In this document: in pieces, positions 23,965 through 33,806 of the stretch | Position numbering within the stretch: the stretch's first letter is position 1 | How the letters are laid out: the number at the start of each line of letters is the position of its first letter | Source of the DNA: an uncultured Xylophilus sp. | GTDB taxonomy: Bacteria; Pseudomonadota; Gammaproteobacteria; Burkholderiales; Burkholderiaceae_C | DNA length: 38,399 bases | Direction: 5' to 3' | Assembly (NCBI GenBank): GCA_913776965.1 | Contig: CAJYQL010000051.1 | Location: 1 to 38,399 of the forward strand | Notes under the pieces: model-generated | Seen by the model: the letters and a program-made list of their open reading frames with translations, nothing else | What the model was told of the DNA's origin: nothing | The model's database searches: none | Made by a program: the position numbers and the translations under genes

Positions 23965-24013
23965 GGACGTTTGCGCAGTACCTGCCTGCGCAAGCAGCTA
24001 TTCTTTCGATAGC
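23965..24013 (-). repeat. Dispersed GATAGC-type repeat, copy C (between kinase and ligD)
   Basis: On the minus strand it reads GCTATCGAAAGAATAGC followed by TGCTTGCGCAGGCAGG and TACTGCGCAAAC. It contains the stem TTGCGCA/TGCGCAA (23971-23993). It lies between the convergent hybrid kinase and ligD genes and extends into ligD, encoding its last residues (Leu-Ser-Lys-Glu) and stop codon. It shares an 11-base TTGCGCAGG-containing core with copies A and B. Confidence 0.72.
23971..23993. terminator. Bidirectional terminator-like hairpin within repeat copy C
   Basis: TTGCGCA (23971-23977), nine-base loop, TGCGCAA (23987-23993), flanked by AT-rich ends. It sits in the 37-base gap between the hybrid kinase stop (23960) and the ligD stop (23998), so it can terminate either transcript. 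Confidence 0.45.
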
Positions 24014-26637
24014 ATTTCGAGAGCCGTGTCCAGCGGCTGGGCCGCGGCGGCATAACCGTCCCAGGGCGTGTTGCCGATCTCGAAACGGTCGGCGACCGTC
24101 GCCACCGTCCAGTGGGCGCCGCCGGAGAGGGCCGGCAGCTCGTCCCAGCCGACCGGCACCGACACGCCGAGCCCCGGCCGCCCCCGCACCGACCAGGCCG
24201 CCACCGTCGTGGCGCCGAAGCCGTTGCGCAGGTAGTCGATGTAGATCCGCCCGACCCGGTTGCGCGGCCCGCTCTTGGCGACGAAGCGGTCGGGAATCAC
24301 CGTGGCCATGCGCTGCGCCACCTGCTGGCTGAAGTCCTTCACCGTGTCCCAGTCCAGCGCGGGCACCAGCGGCACCACCACGTGCAGGCCCTTGCCGCCG
24401 CTGGTCTTGAGGAAGGACACCAGCCCCATCTCGGACAGGAAGGCGTGCAGCAGCTGCGCCGCCTCGCGCACCTGGGGCCAGCCGACACCCTCGCCCGGGT
24501 CCAGGTCGAAGGTCATGCGGTCGGGCGCACGGAAACGCGCCGCCCGGCGCCGGCCGGCCGGCACCACCGCGTTCCAGGTGTGGAACTCGACCGTGTTCAT
24601 CTGCACCGCCGCCAGCAGCGCCTGCGGCGTGTCGATCAACAGGAGCGGCGCATGGCCCGGGTCGTAGGCCGCAGCCAGGCGGCGGGCGCCGGCGATCTCG
24701 GTCGCCTCGGCATGCTTCTGGAAGAAAGTTTCGCCGCCGACACCGGACGGCAGCCGCAGCAGGGCCGCCGGCCGCGCGTCCAGGTGCGGCAGCATCAGGC
24801 CGGCGGCCTCGGCGTAGTAGCGCAACAGGCCGAGCTTGGTGGTGCCGGACGCCGCGTCGATCACCCGCTCCGGATGGGTGATGCGCAGGCCGGCGAGCGA
24901 GACCGGCGGCGTCCTGGGGACGTCGGATGCGGCCGTCGCAGCCTCGGCGGTGGCGCCGGCGGACGCTTCCTGCTCGCGCACGATCTCGCGGGCGGGCTTG
25001 TCGGTGCGCAGGCCGTGGAACACCGGATGGCGCAGCGCGCCGTCGCGGGTCCATTCGCTGAAGGCGATCTCGGCCACCAGCGTCGGCCGCACGAAATGCG
25101 CGCCGCGCGGCGCCCGCCGGCCGGCGAAGGGCGAGTCTTTCCGCGCCAGCGGATCGAGCCGGCGCCGCAGGTCGGCCAGCGTGTCGGCGTCGAAACCAGT
25201 GCCGACCAGGCCAACGTACTGCAGCGCGCCCGCGGCGTCGTGCACGCCGAGCAACAGCGCGCCCAGGCCGCTGCGGGTGCCCTGCGGGTCGGTCCAGCCG
25301 CCGATCACGAACTCCTGCCGCCGGAGGCACTTGAGCTTGATCCAGTCGGGAGAGCGGCGGCTGACGTAGGCGCTGTCGCGCCGCTTGCCGATCAACCCTT
25401 CGAAGCCGTGCCGGCAGGCTTCGGCCAGCAGATCCTGCGGCGAGCCCTGCAGCGTCTCGCAGAAGCGCACCCGTGCGCCGGGCGTGTTGCCGACCAGCGC
25501 CCGCAGCCGGTCGCGGCGGGCCTCGAGCGGCTGGCGGCGCAGGTCCTCGCCATCGCAGAACGGCAGGTCGAAGGCGAAGTACACCAGGTGGTCGGTGTCC
25601 TGGCCGTCGAAGGCGCCCTGCAGCGCCTGGAAGTCGGGCGTGCCGCGCGGCCCGGCGGCGACCACCTCGCCGTCGATCCAGCAGTCCGGCAGGCCGAGCG
25701 CCTTCAGCCGTGCGGCGAGCGGCTGCATCTTCGGCGTCCAGTCCTTGCCGGTGCGGGTCAGCAGCTGGACCGTGCCGCCCTCGACGCGCACCAGCAGCCG
25801 GTAGCCGTCGAGCTTGGCCTCGAACGACCAGGCCTCCGGGTCGGGCGGCGGGCCGTCGACCAGCGTGGCGAGTTCGGGCGATAGGGTGGAAGGCAGGCGG
25901 GCGGCGGCCTTGGGGCCCGCGGCAGGTGCTGGCGCCCCCGACAGGTTCGGCTCTGATGCTTTCCGCGTGGATGCGGCTTTCGCAGCGGCCGCAGCCTTCT
26001 TGCGCGGCGCCGTGTGCGCTGCCGCCGGCAGGCCCTTGCCGGGCTGGAGCACGCTGTCCGGCTCGGCCGCCAGCACGTCGTAGTCGGCGGTGGCCCGCGC
26101 AGCGGCGTCGTCGTCCTTCATCAGCAGCCAGGAGTCGGAGCGCTCGTTTGCGCGCCGCTTCATGCGCACCAGGTTCCAGCGGCCCTGCAGCTTGCGGCCC
26201 TGCAGCGTGAACTGCAGCCGGCCGCGCCGGTAGTCGGCGGCCGGGTCGTCGCCCTCGGGCTGCCAGGTGCCGGCGTCCCAGACGATCACGTCGCCTGCGC
26301 CGTAGTGGCCTTCGGGGATCGACCCTTCGAAGCCGGCGTACGACAGCGGATGGTCTTCCACCTGCACCGCCATGCGTTTGACCGACGGGTCCAGGCTCGG
26401 CCCCTTGGGCACCGCCCAGCTTTTCAGCGTGCCGTCGAGCTCCAGCCGGAAGTCGTAGTGCAGCTGCCGCGCATCGTGCTTCTGCACGACGAAGATGCGC
26501 TCGTCGGCCGCCGCCGCAACGGTGCCGCGCGGCTCGGGCGTGGCGGCGAAGTCGCGCTTGCGCCGGTAGTCGGACAGCTCGTCGCGGGACGGATCGGGAT
26601 CGGCGGCGCGGGGCATGACGGGGGACCGCCGGACCAT
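23998..26637 (-). CDS. ligD: Multifunctional ATP-dependent DNA ligase LigD
   Basis: An 879-residue enzyme of bacterial non-homologous end joining, which processes and seals DNA double-strand breaks held by Ku. Domain order is phosphoesterase, ligase, polymerase. The phosphoesterase (about 25-190) has FVVQKHDARQLHYDFRLELD, WAVPKGPS and HYGAGDVIVWD. An Ala/Lys/Pro linker follows. The ligase (about 250-560) has the adenylation motif FEAKLDGYR with Lys275, DCWIDGEVVA, FEGLIGKRRDS and WIKLKC. The polymerase/primase (about 585-870) has VIDAASGTTKLGLLRYY, MTFDLDPGEGV with metal-binding Asp711 and Asp713, FLKTSGGKGLHVVVPL and YIDYLRN. ATG 26637 is chosen as it overlaps the ku stop by one base (TGATG). 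The final four residues and the stop lie in repeat copy C. Confidence 0.96.
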   Translation of the reverse strand: MVRRSPVMPRAADPDPSRDELSDYRRKRDFAATPEPRGTVAAAADERIFVVQKHDARQLHYDFRLELDGTLKSWAVPKGPSLDPSVKRMAVQVEDHPLSYAGFEGSIPEGHYGAGDVIVWDAGTWQPEGDDPAADYRRGRLQFTLQGRKLQGRWNLVRMKRRANERSDSWLLMKDDDAAARATADYDVLAAEPDSVLQPGKGLPAAAHTAPRKKAAAAAKAASTRKASEPNLSGAPAPAAGPKAAARLPSTLSPELATLVDGPPPDPEAWSFEAKLDGYRLLVRVEGGTVQLLTRTGKDWTPKMQPLAARLKALGLPDCWIDGEVVAAGPRGTPDFQALQGAFDGQDTDHLVYFAFDLPFCDGEDLRRQPLEARRDRLRALVGNTPGARVRFCETLQGSPQDLLAEACRHGFEGLIGKRRDSAYVSRRSPDWIKLKCLRRQEFVIGGWTDPQGTRSGLGALLLGVHDAAGALQYVGLVGTGFDADTLADLRRRLDPLARKDSPFAGRRAPRGAHFVRPTLVAEIAFSEWTRDGALRHPVFHGLRTDKPAREIVREQEASAGATAEAATAASDVPRTPPVSLAGLRITHPERVIDAASGTTKLGLLRYYAEAAGLMLPHLDARPAALLRLPSGVGGETFFQKHAEATEIAGARRLAAAYDPGHAPLLLIDTPQALLAAVQMNTVEFHTWNAVVPAGRRRAARFRAPDRMTFDLDPGEGVGWPQVREAAQLLHAFLSEMGLVSFLKTSGGKGLHVVVPLVPALDWDTVKDFSQQVAQRMATVIPDRFVAKSGPRNRVGRIYIDYLRNGFGATTVAAWSVRGRPGLGVSVPVGWDELPALSGGAHWTVATVADRFEIGNTPWDGYAAAAQPLDTALEMLSKE

Positions 26638-27605
26638 CAGGCGCGCTTGCGGGCGGGCGCCTTGGCGGCACTGCTGCGGCTGGCGGATTTCGCTGGCGCC
26701 TTTTTCGCCGAAGCGGAGCTGCCGGTGGACGCCTTTTTCTTCGCCGCTGTCTTGGCAGAGGACTTTGCGGCCGGCTTGGTCGATGCGGCCCCGCCTCCGC
26801 CGCGCCGCAGGCTGCGCTGCAGCAGCTCGGTCAGGTCGATGATTTCGGCGCTTTCGCCCTCGCGGGGCTCCTCGCCGGGGCGCGACACGTCTTCCAGCTT
26901 GCCGGCGTCGCGCTTTTCCTGCACCAGCGCCAGGATGCGGTCGCGGAACGAGTCGGTGTAGTCGGCCGGCTTCCAGGCGCCGGCCATGTCGTCCACCAGC
27001 CGGCCGGCCATCTCGACCTCCTTGGCCGACACGCCGGCCTGGCGGGTGCCTTCGGGCGGCAGGTCCAGGCCGTCCAGGGTGCGGACCTCGGCCTCCCAGC
27101 GCAGCGTGTTGAGCACCAGCGCCGGCCCCGACGGCACCAGCGCCGCCAGGTGCTGCTTGCTGTGCAGCACGAAACGGGCGATGCCGATCAGCTGCTTCTT
27201 CGCCAGCGTCTCGCGCAGCAGCGCATACACCTTGGACCCCTTCGCGGCCGGCGCCAGGTAGTAGGGCCGCTCCAGGTAGACGAAGGGAATGTCGGTGGCG
27301 GGCACGAAGGCCTCGATGTCGATGGTCTGGGTCGAGCGCGGATAGGCGCCGGCGATCTCGTCCTCGCTCAGCACCACATAGCTGCCGTTTTCCTGCTCAA
27401 TGCCCTTGACGATGTCGTCCTTGTCGATCGGCTTGCCGGTCTTCTTGTTGATCCGCTGGTAACCGACCGGGTCCATCGAGCGGCGGTCGATCCAGTCGAA
27501 GTCGATGCCGCTGTCGGCGGTGGCCGAATACAGGGCCACCGGAATGTGGACGAGTCCGAAGCTGATGGCGCCCTTCCAGAGGGCACGTGACGAGGCGGCG
27601 GGCAT
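26637..27605 (-). CDS. ku: Non-homologous end joining protein Ku
   Basis: A 322-residue bacterial Ku protein, which forms a homodimeric ring on DNA ends and recruits LigD. It starts MPAASSRALWKGAISFGLVH followed by IPVALYSAT, the classical Ku opening. Other core motifs are YQRINKKTGKPIDKDDIVKG, EVEMAGRLVDDMAGAWKPAD and YTDSFRDRILALVQEK. The core ends about residue 260. The last 60 residues are a long Lys/Ala/Ser tail of the kind that binds DNA non-specifically and tunes LigD contact in other bacterial Ku proteins. ATG 27605 is chosen because the frame upstream lacks Ku sequence. The stop codon overlaps the ligD start, so the two are made as a translationally coupled operon. Confidence 0.96.
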   Translation of the reverse strand: MPAASSRALWKGAISFGLVHIPVALYSATADSGIDFDWIDRRSMDPVGYQRINKKTGKPIDKDDIVKGIEQENGSYVVLSEDEIAGAYPRSTQTIDIEAFVPATDIPFVYLERPYYLAPAAKGSKVYALLRETLAKKQLIGIARFVLHSKQHLAALVPSGPALVLNTLRWEAEVRTLDGLDLPPEGTRQAGVSAKEVEMAGRLVDDMAGAWKPADYTDSFRDRILALVQEKRDAGKLEDVSRPGEEPREGESAEIIDLTELLQRSLRRGGGGAASTKPAAKSSAKTAAKKKASTGSSASAKKAPAKSASRSSAAKAPARKRA

Positions 27606-27731
27606 GCGGCGGGCTCCGATCCGGGGTGCTGGGAATCGTTCCAAGCTATCGACCGGAGACCCATGTCGTCGTAGGACGGCACACCCTGCCGCCGTCGGCC
27701 GTTCGAGGCAGGCAAAACCGGAACCGTTTGC

Positions 27732-27737
27732 AATAAT
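27732..27737 (+). promoter_or_regulatory. Possible -10 element before the hybrid kinase gene
   Basis: AATAAT, preceded by TTTGC, is an AT-rich island in the 174-base gap between ku and the kinase gene, 42 bases before its ATG. No matching -35 hexamer is evident at standard spacing, so the call is weak. Confidence 0.3.
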
Positions 27738-27779
27738 TCCCGCGGTGGTTCACTCAGCCGAACTGCGACCGCCACCACG

Positions 27780-30329
<2,550 letters not shown>

Positions 30330-30350
30330 GCCGACAACCGACGAACGTTC

Positions 30351-31613
30351 TCAGTTGCGCCGCAGCGGCCAGCGCCGCGCCATCGCCCCATACAGCACGA
30401 TGCCGAGCACCAACGCGGCCGCAGCCGCCTCCAGTGCCCAGTCGAATCCCTCCGCCGGGGTGGCACTGCGATGCAGCAGCAGCGCCACCATCGGCGGCCC
30501 AGCGATCTGCCCGATGCCGTAGGCCGCAGTCAGCAGCCCGGTGAAGCTGTCGCCGGCGGCCGGCCAGATGCGCCTTGCTTCCTGCAGGGCGTAGAAGGTG
30601 ATCGCGGTGAACGGCAGGCCGAGCAGCAGGCTGCCGGCCGCGAAACCGGGCGTGCCGGGCCAGCACAGGCCGATGCCGATCGCCCCCGCCTGCACCGCGT
30701 AGCAACCGGCCAGCAGCCAGCGCCGGTCCCAGTGCGCGGGCGTGCGGGTGCTGAGCAGCGCACCGAGCGCCACGCCCGCGCCGAACATCGGCCAGAACCA
30801 GTCCGGCCAAGGCGAGCCGGCCGGCAACACCGACCGGGCGATCACCGGCAGGAAGGTGGCGGTGACGATGTAGCCCAGTCCTGCCAGTCCGTACGCCGCC
30901 GTCAGCAAGGCGCGCTCGGCCCGCTGCGCCGGCGAGGCAGCCCTGGCCGAGGCCGGCGCGGCCGTGGCACCGGCGGGCCGCGCTGCCGCCGCGCCCTGTA
31001 CCACCGGCCAGACCAGTCCGCACAGGACGGCCGCCAGCAGACCGAAGGCGACCCAGCCGGCCGCGGCACGCCAGTCCATCGCCACCATCGCCCCCGCCGA
31101 CAGCCCGCTCAGCGTGATGCCGATGCCCGGACCGCAAAAGATCATCCCGCCCATCGCCGGCCGGCCGAGCGCGACCAGCCGCACCATGCACCATCCCGAG
31201 ACGTTGACGAACACCACCGCGCTGGCGATGCCCGCCGCCAGCCGCAGCGCCGGCCAGCCGGCGGACCAGGGCAGCGCCATGCCCAGCGCCAGCAGGGCCG
31301 TGGCGACCAGCCCGGAACGGGCCAGCACCGCGGCACCCGGCGCCCGGCCACCGCGCCGGCCCCACCACGGCAGCGCCATGCAGGCCAGGGCGCCCAGCAG
31401 GTAACCCACGTAGTTGGCGGTGGCGAGCCAGCTGCCGCCGGCGAGGTCGATCACCCGGTCGTGCAGCATCATCGGCAGCAGGGGCGTGAAGGCGAAGCGG
31501 CCGATGCCCATCGCCGCAGCCAGCGCCGCCATGCCGGCGAGCGCCACCACGATCGGCCGGTCACGCAGTGGGGCAGCGGAAGCGTGCGGGGAAGCGGGCG
31601 GAACGGTGACCAT
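30351..31613 (-). CDS. YbfB/YjiJ family MFS transporter
   Basis: A 420-residue major facilitator superfamily protein of the YbfB/YjiJ type. After a short Pro/Ala N-terminus the first helix has the family motif GMAALAAAMGIGRFAFTPLL followed by PMML. About twelve hydrophobic segments can be counted, with a Pro/Ala cytoplasmic loop near the middle (ARPAGATAAPASARAA) separating the two six-helix halves. The second half opens ALLTAAYGLAGLGYIVTATF. Substrate is unknown; members are annotated as probable drug or metabolite exporters. ATG 31613 lies 30 bases downstream of the sensor kinase stop on the same strand, so it may be the last gene of the regulator-kinase operon. If so, the two-component system could control it as well as eptA. 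Confidence 0.9.
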   Translation of the reverse strand: MVTVPPASPHASAAPLRDRPIVVALAGMAALAAAMGIGRFAFTPLLPMMLHDRVIDLAGGSWLATANYVGYLLGALACMALPWWGRRGGRAPGAAVLARSGLVATALLALGMALPWSAGWPALRLAAGIASAVVFVNVSGWCMVRLVALGRPAMGGMIFCGPGIGITLSGLSAGAMVAMDWRAAAGWVAFGLLAAVLCGLVWPVVQGAAAARPAGATAAPASARAASPAQRAERALLTAAYGLAGLGYIVTATFLPVIARSVLPAGSPWPDWFWPMFGAGVALGALLSTRTPAHWDRRWLLAGCYAVQAGAIGIGLCWPGTPGFAAGSLLLGLPFTAITFYALQEARRIWPAAGDSFTGLLTAAYGIGQIAGPPMVALLLHRSATPAEGFDWALEAAAAALVLGIVLYGAMARRWPLRRN

Positions 31614-31643
31614 GCGGTGACGAGAATACCGCGCGCCTCCGGA

Positions 31644-33014
31644 TCACGCTGGGGCGGCGTTCTCCGCCAGCGGCAGCTCGATCCGCGCCTCGAAACCCGG
31701 CGTGCCGTCCGGCAGCGGCGACACCAGCGCCAGCCGTCCCTGGTGGCGCTGCACGATCGTCGCGACGATCGACAGCCCCAGGCCGTATCCGGCCTGCGCA
31801 TCGGAATCGCGCACGTGGCGCTGGCGCAGCGCATCGAGCCGCGCGGGGGCGACGCCCGGGCCGTGGTCCCGCACCGCGACCACGCCCGCACCGCGCACCG
31901 CCAGGTCGATGCGGCCGTCGCCGCCGTAGCGCAGCGCGTTCTCGACCAGATTGCGCAGCGCGATCGCCAGGGCATCGACATCGCCGCGCACCGGCGGCAG
32001 CGGCGCGTCGGGCACCCGCAGCTGGAGCCGCTGCTGCAGGGCGGGCGTCTGCCAGAACTCCTCGGCCACGGTGGCGGCGAGCCGCACCAGATCGACCGGC
32101 ACCTGCGCCAGTACCGCGGCCGATTCGGCCCGCGACAACTGCAGCAGTTTCTCGGTGCGGTGCCGGAGTACGTCGAGCGAACGCACCGCCGCCTCGATGT
32201 CCGACGCGGCGAGCGAGCCCTCCAGCGCCGTCTGCAGCCGCAGCCGCACTGCGGCGAGCGGCGTGCGCAGCTCGTGCGCCGCATTGGCGGCGAGCGCCCG
32301 CTCCACGTCGAGCGCCTGGGCGAGCCGCTCCAGCAGCCGGTTCACATGCTCGCCGACCGACTGCAGCTCGCGCGGCATGCCCGCCAGCGCCAGCGGCCGC
32401 AGGTCGTCGCCGCCGCGCACCGCGATCTCGGCCTCCAGCCGGTGCAGCACCCGCAGTTCGCCGCGCGCCGCCGCGCTTACCACCAGCGCCAGCAGGCCCA
32501 GCACCGCCAGCATCGGCAGCGCCAGCCCGAGCATGAACACCCGTACCGCCTGCCGCCGCTCCGACCGGGGATCGGCCAGCTGCAGCAGCAGCGGCCGCAG
32601 CGGATGGCGCACCGTGTAGATGCGCCAGCCGGCATGGTTGCGGAAGCCGGGCACCGGCGGCACCGGGTCGAAGATGTGGCTGTGCAGTGCGACCGTCGGC
32701 ACCAGCAGGGTCTGGCCTTCGGTATCCACCAGCCGGTAGAGCAGCGTGTCGCCGCTGACCAGCGGCGGTGGCTCCAGCACCGGCGGCGCGCCCCGGGCCG
32801 GCAGGCCGGCCAGGTCCAGGTTGTGGGTGGCCACGTCGAGCAGCCGCAGCGCGCTTTCTTCCAGCTCCTGGTCGAAATTGCGGTTGATCTCGCGGTGCAC
32901 GAAACCCACCGCGCCCACCAGGCTGAGCGCCCAGACCGCGGCGACGCAGAGCACCAGCGTGCGGGTGAGCCGCCGCGCCAGCGTGCCCGGCCGGCGGACG
33001 GCAGGCGGGGTCAC
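31644..33014 (-). CDS. Membrane sensor histidine kinase, PmrB/QseC type
   Basis: A 456-residue inner-membrane sensor kinase. The first membrane helix is about residues 14-36 (LVLCVAAVWALSLVGAVGF). A periplasmic domain of about 120 residues follows (FDQELEESALRLLDVATHNL, GWRIYTVRHP), matching the 2CSK_N type found in PmrB and QseC sensors. The second helix is about 170-192. A HAMP-like linker leads to the phosphoacceptor helix ALAANAAHELRTPLAAVRLR with His247. The ATPase domain has NLVENALRYGGDGR, VRDHGPGV and GYGLGLSIV. The start is a GTG at 33014 that overlaps the response regulator stop by four bases (GTGA). No upstream ATG gives a plausible N-terminus. Likely ligands are cations, low pH or cationic peptides by analogy; the sequence does not show which. 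Confidence 0.92.
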   Translation of the reverse strand: MTPPAVRRPGTLARRLTRTLVLCVAAVWALSLVGAVGFVHREINRNFDQELEESALRLLDVATHNLDLAGLPARGAPPVLEPPPLVSGDTLLYRLVDTEGQTLLVPTVALHSHIFDPVPPVPGFRNHAGWRIYTVRHPLRPLLLQLADPRSERRQAVRVFMLGLALPMLAVLGLLALVVSAAARGELRVLHRLEAEIAVRGGDDLRPLALAGMPRELQSVGEHVNRLLERLAQALDVERALAANAAHELRTPLAAVRLRLQTALEGSLAASDIEAAVRSLDVLRHRTEKLLQLSRAESAAVLAQVPVDLVRLAATVAEEFWQTPALQQRLQLRVPDAPLPPVRGDVDALAIALRNLVENALRYGGDGRIDLAVRGAGVVAVRDHGPGVAPARLDALRQRHVRDSDAQAGYGLGLSIVATIVQRHQGRLALVSPLPDGTPGFEARIELPLAENAAPA

Positions 33015-33688
33015 CGGCCGTCCTCCGGCGCGTAGGCGAGCCGATAACCCAGGCCGCGCAGCGTCTGGATGTATTCGCGGCCGAGCTTGCGACGCAGCCG
33101 GCTGACGAAGACTTCCAGCGTGTTGCTGTCGGTTTCGCTGTCGAAGCCGTAGAGCGCGTCCTGCAGCGCTTCGCGGGTGTGGATGCGGTCCGGCCGGGTG
33201 GCCATCACCCGCAGCAGCGACCACTCCTTGGCGGTCAGCACCACCGGCACGCCGGCCTTGCGCACCAGGTCGCGGGCCAGGTCGATCTCGAGCGCGCCCA
33301 GGTGCAGCACCGGCGTGTCGCCGGCGCCGCCGCGCCGCCGCTCGATGGCGCGCAGGCGGGCCAGCAGCTCGCCGGGGTCGTAGGGCTTGACCAGGTAGTC
33401 GTCGGCGCCGGCGTCCAGGCCGCGGATGCGGTCGCTCACCTGGTCGCGGGCGGTGAGCACGATCACCAGCGGCGGGTCCGGCAGCGCGCGCAGCATCGGC
33501 AGCAGGCCGAGCCCGTCGCCGTCGCCCAGGTGCAGGTCGAGCAGCACCGCGGCGTAGCGGGCGCCGGCCAGCGCGGCACGGGCGCTCGCCAGGCCGTCGG
33601 CGGTATCGACCACGAAGGACTTGGCGCGCAGATAGCCGCAGACGGCTTCGGCCAGCGGCAGGTCGTCCTCGACGAGCAGGATGCGCAT
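33011..33688 (-). CDS. OmpR-family response regulator, PmrA/QseB type
   Basis: A 225-residue transcription factor. The receiver (1 to about 118) has the acidic pair in LLVEDDLPLAEAV, phosphoacceptor Asp51 in AVLLDLHLGDGDGLGLL, Thr in VIVLTARDQ and Lys in DYLVKPYDPGELLAR. The C-terminal winged helix (about 125-220) has LTAKEWSLLRVMATRPDRIH, EVFVSRLRRKLG and IQTLRGLGYRL, where LTAKEW replaces the more usual LTxxEF. It is coupled to the kinase gene by a GTGA overlap. It diverges from eptA across 118 bases that contain paired direct repeats of CTGARM type, suggesting that it controls both its own operon and eptA. Confidence 0.94.
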   Translation of the reverse strand: MRILLVEDDLPLAEAVCGYLRAKSFVVDTADGLASARAALAGARYAAVLLDLHLGDGDGLGLLPMLRALPDPPLVIVLTARDQVSDRIRGLDAGADDYLVKPYDPGELLARLRAIERRRGGAGDTPVLHLGALEIDLARDLVRKAGVPVVLTAKEWSLLRVMATRPDRIHTREALQDALYGFDSETDSNTLEVFVSRLRRKLGREYIQTLRGLGYRLAYAPEDGR

Positions 33689-33744
33689 GGGAAAAAGGGC
33701 ACGGGACGGGGGAAGCGCCAGTGTAGGCCGGCCCTGCCGTGAAG

Positions 33745-33783
33745 CTGAACGGATCCTGAGCGCCGCATTCAGGGGCGTTTCAG
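33745..33783. promoter_or_regulatory. Paired direct repeats, probable operator of the response regulator
   Basis: On the plus strand CTGAAC (33745-33750), five bases, CTGAGC (33756-33761). On the minus strand CTGAAA (33783-33778), five bases, CTGAAT (33772-33767). Each pair has the 11-base period expected for tandem binding of an OmpR-family regulator, one pair facing each divergent gene (regulator-kinase operon and eptA). PmrA boxes in enterobacteria have the same layout (hexamer-N5-hexamer) but a different hexamer. That this regulator binds here is inference. Confidence 0.55.
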
Positions 33784-33806
33784 GCCCGCTGGCTACCGTC
33801 GCCGGC

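Noticed and set aside
27644-27665. AGCTATCGACC near the ku start as a sixth dispersed repeat copy
   Set aside because: It lacks the second ATAGC arm and the TGCGCAGG stretch.
33681-33806. Upstream start for eptA at 33681
   Set aside because: It would overlap the regulator gene start and translate through the paired repeats; the ATG at 33807 gives a normal N-terminus before the first membrane helix.
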